Shown here: positions 62,231 to 64,000 of the stretch, in pieces | Layout of the letters: every line of letters begins with the position of its first letter | Numbering within the stretch: position 1 is the stretch's first letter | NCBI GenBank assembly: GCA_030141605.1 | Contig: JAQGDQ010000005.1 | Location: forward strand, 1,922,180 to 1,986,179 | Reading direction: 5' to 3' | DNA length: 64,000 nucleotides | From: Tubiluchus corallicola | Lineage: Eukaryota > Priapulida > Priapulimorpha > Priapulimorphida > Tubiluchidae | Translations under genes and position numbers: made by a program | Notes under the pieces: model-generated | Told to the model about the DNA's origin: nothing | Seen by the model: only the letters and a program-made list of their open reading frames with translations | The model's database searches: none

Positions 62231-64000
62231 CTTTCATTGACTTTCCTCAGACAACCATCATAATTCTAAAACAAGTAAATTCTGTTACATTTGTAAATAT
62301 CTTCAAGTAAATGCTTACTAGGGATAAAAAAAGTTATTTATGCTAAATTATTTAAGCCATGAATCAGTGCCGTAAAAAAGCAAACTTACAAATTTTAATG
62401 GTAGTGGAATATAATGATGCAACTGCAAGCAAAGGTTATATCAACACAACTAAAAACCTATTGAATGTAGTTGCTAATCTGAATGTACATTGTGAAAATA
62501 CTTGTTGAATGCTGTGTGGGCGGAATAAAGACAATATGAACTAAATTTAATACATTAAATATAAACAGATTAACAATAAAACAAGTAATAACATGTAAAA
62601 TGGTAAGATGTCAATTATACATAACATCACATGCTGCACATGTATATGAAATGATCAAAGTTGCAGTGAGTTCAGCTGATAGAGCTGCCAAGGAGTATGG
62701 AATGAAATGAGTGAGATTCCACATAACTAGGGGTATGGGGCAGACAGAGGCAGCTCTAGGCAGTTTAATGCCCTAGGCAAAGGTATTTTTAGCACCCCCT
62801 CCTCAAAGGTCAACCCCTTCTCCACAGTTCCCACTACATCTGCAAAATTAGATTTTTCTTGCATATTATAATAAAATATAGTAGTACCTGTGTATTACAG
62901 TTATACAGGTAATATTGTATATTAGTCATTCTTGCATAATATTTTAAAATATAATGGTATCTGTGTACTAGGCTTATACATGTATTATTGCAAACTAAAA
63001 AAAATTAAGTGCAGTTAATTATCTATCTATAGCATGTGTTGACTGAAATTGAATTTATAACTCCATTGTACGTCATGGGTCTTCAGAATCAGTCAAATTT
63101 ATGATATTGTTGGCCAGGTTATCCCTCAGCTTTTTATTCGCAAAATTATTGAAACCCTAACTCCTCTTTTTCACATACACATCCATTTCATTAGGTTCAT
63201 CACATTCACAACCATAACTCTGGTTTGGTTGCATAGTTCATTAGTAATTCGTTTTACTGTTCAATGTCCGACAGTTTTTTACTTTGTTTCATGTATTTCG
63301 CTCCTGAAGACGTCAATTCTTATAGGTTTATTTGCCATAATTATATTACGTATTATATAAATTCCAATGTAAGAAGCATTTTTTATTCATGTATATTAAG
63401 CATTTACATAGTTCTGCTGCTTTATGCATATACCAGACAACCATGGGCAAAGGTAGAGTGACACATTAGTAAATGACGTAATCTTAGGAAAACAGACATA
63501 GTAAAAATGGAAAGTGTTCTGCTGCAGGAAGACAGTTGTTACTTGCTAGCATCGATGTTAGCATTTTGACAGGAAAATAACGCAAGCAGTTTGTTTCATT
63601 TAATTAAAGTATTGCGCACTTAAGCAATTACAAATATTGTTTTTTAGCACTTGCTTATGCTGTTGCATGGCAGAGCAGGGGATTGCAATTGCGTATGTTT
63701 ATTATGTTCACGATTGCAATACAACTGTGATTATGTCTATATTTGTATATATGTTTGCATATGCATGCATTCATTTCAATGATCACCAACAAACTGAAGT
63801 TATTATTTTATAATCCTGAAAAGAGTGGCTGATTCGATAACCTTGTGGATTTGGCCACACTTTCTCACTGAATTTGAATTTTGTTTGTTTTGCTTTACAT
63901 TGTACTATACCATTCAAGAAGATAAAAAATTATTATCTATCTATCTGTGTTTATTTATTTCGTTTTATTTGGAATTCTTGAATTTAAATAAATAGTCTAC
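62231..64000. other. Right-end interval without a supported gene
   Basis: No exon could be assigned. A fragment near 62735-62830 (GGCAGCTCTAGGCAGTTTAA...CCCTAGGCAAAGG...AGCACCCCCTCC) resembles the ends of widespread DNA-transposon relics. Short minus-strand frames near 63060-63230 (e.g. NQSYGCECDEPNEMDVYV) are broken by stops and may be transposase debris. Confidence 0.4.

Overview
The window is nuclear DNA from an invertebrate metazoan. It is AT-rich, its genes carry GT-AG introns, and between and inside the genes lie decayed LINE, SINE and DNA-transposon sequence. The gene families (DUSP19-like, NAA60, RRP7A, GTP-type PEPCK, a LamG/Ig membrane protein) are animal ones. I cannot fix the phylum from sequence alone. 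Exon models were built by hand from homology, reading-frame phase and GT/AG sites; splice positions that rest on phase are stated as such.

Layout. (1) About 1.8-12.05 kb, + strand: the 3' part of a single-pass membrane protein with two laminin-G-like domains, a split Ig domain, a transmembrane helix and a 449-residue proline-rich tail. The tail carries five copies of a PP[P/A]QPGR-x3-L-x2-I repeat. The 5' end lies upstream of the window or was not found. (2) 12.2-20.5 kb: gene-poor, with decayed minisatellite-like arrays, a 5S-rRNA-like relic, purine tracts and tandem SINE-like units. (3) 20.5-21.9 kb, + strand: a 476-codon exon for an AT-hook protein with a C-terminal CtBP-motif-like peptide. 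(4) 22.4-23.8 kb: a foldback-like element. (5) 27.3-34.2 kb, - strand: a complete four-exon DUSP19-like phosphatase. (6) 35.0-37.4 kb, - strand: a 5'-truncated CR1/Jockey-type LINE; 38.0-38.6 kb: a short hAT-like element with an 8-bp target duplication. (7) 39.9-41.9 kb, + strand: an intronless GTP-dependent PEPCK. (8) 43.5-44.2 kb, + strand: a small three-exon gene of unknown family. (9) 46.1-55.9 kb, - strand: a complete six-exon NAA60. (10) 60.2-62.2 kb, - strand: the C-terminal half of an RRP7A homologue.

The neighbours do not form one pathway. The PEPCK and NAA60 genes and the small gene between them are convergent or tandem and closely packed. The rest is separated by repeat-rich DNA. 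The most unusual object is the LamG-Ig membrane protein, whose tail repeats combine a class II SH3-ligand motif (PxxPxR) with a short helix like the first half of a WH2 actin-binding motif. This suggests, without proving, an adhesion receptor that recruits SH3 or actin machinery in multiple copies.
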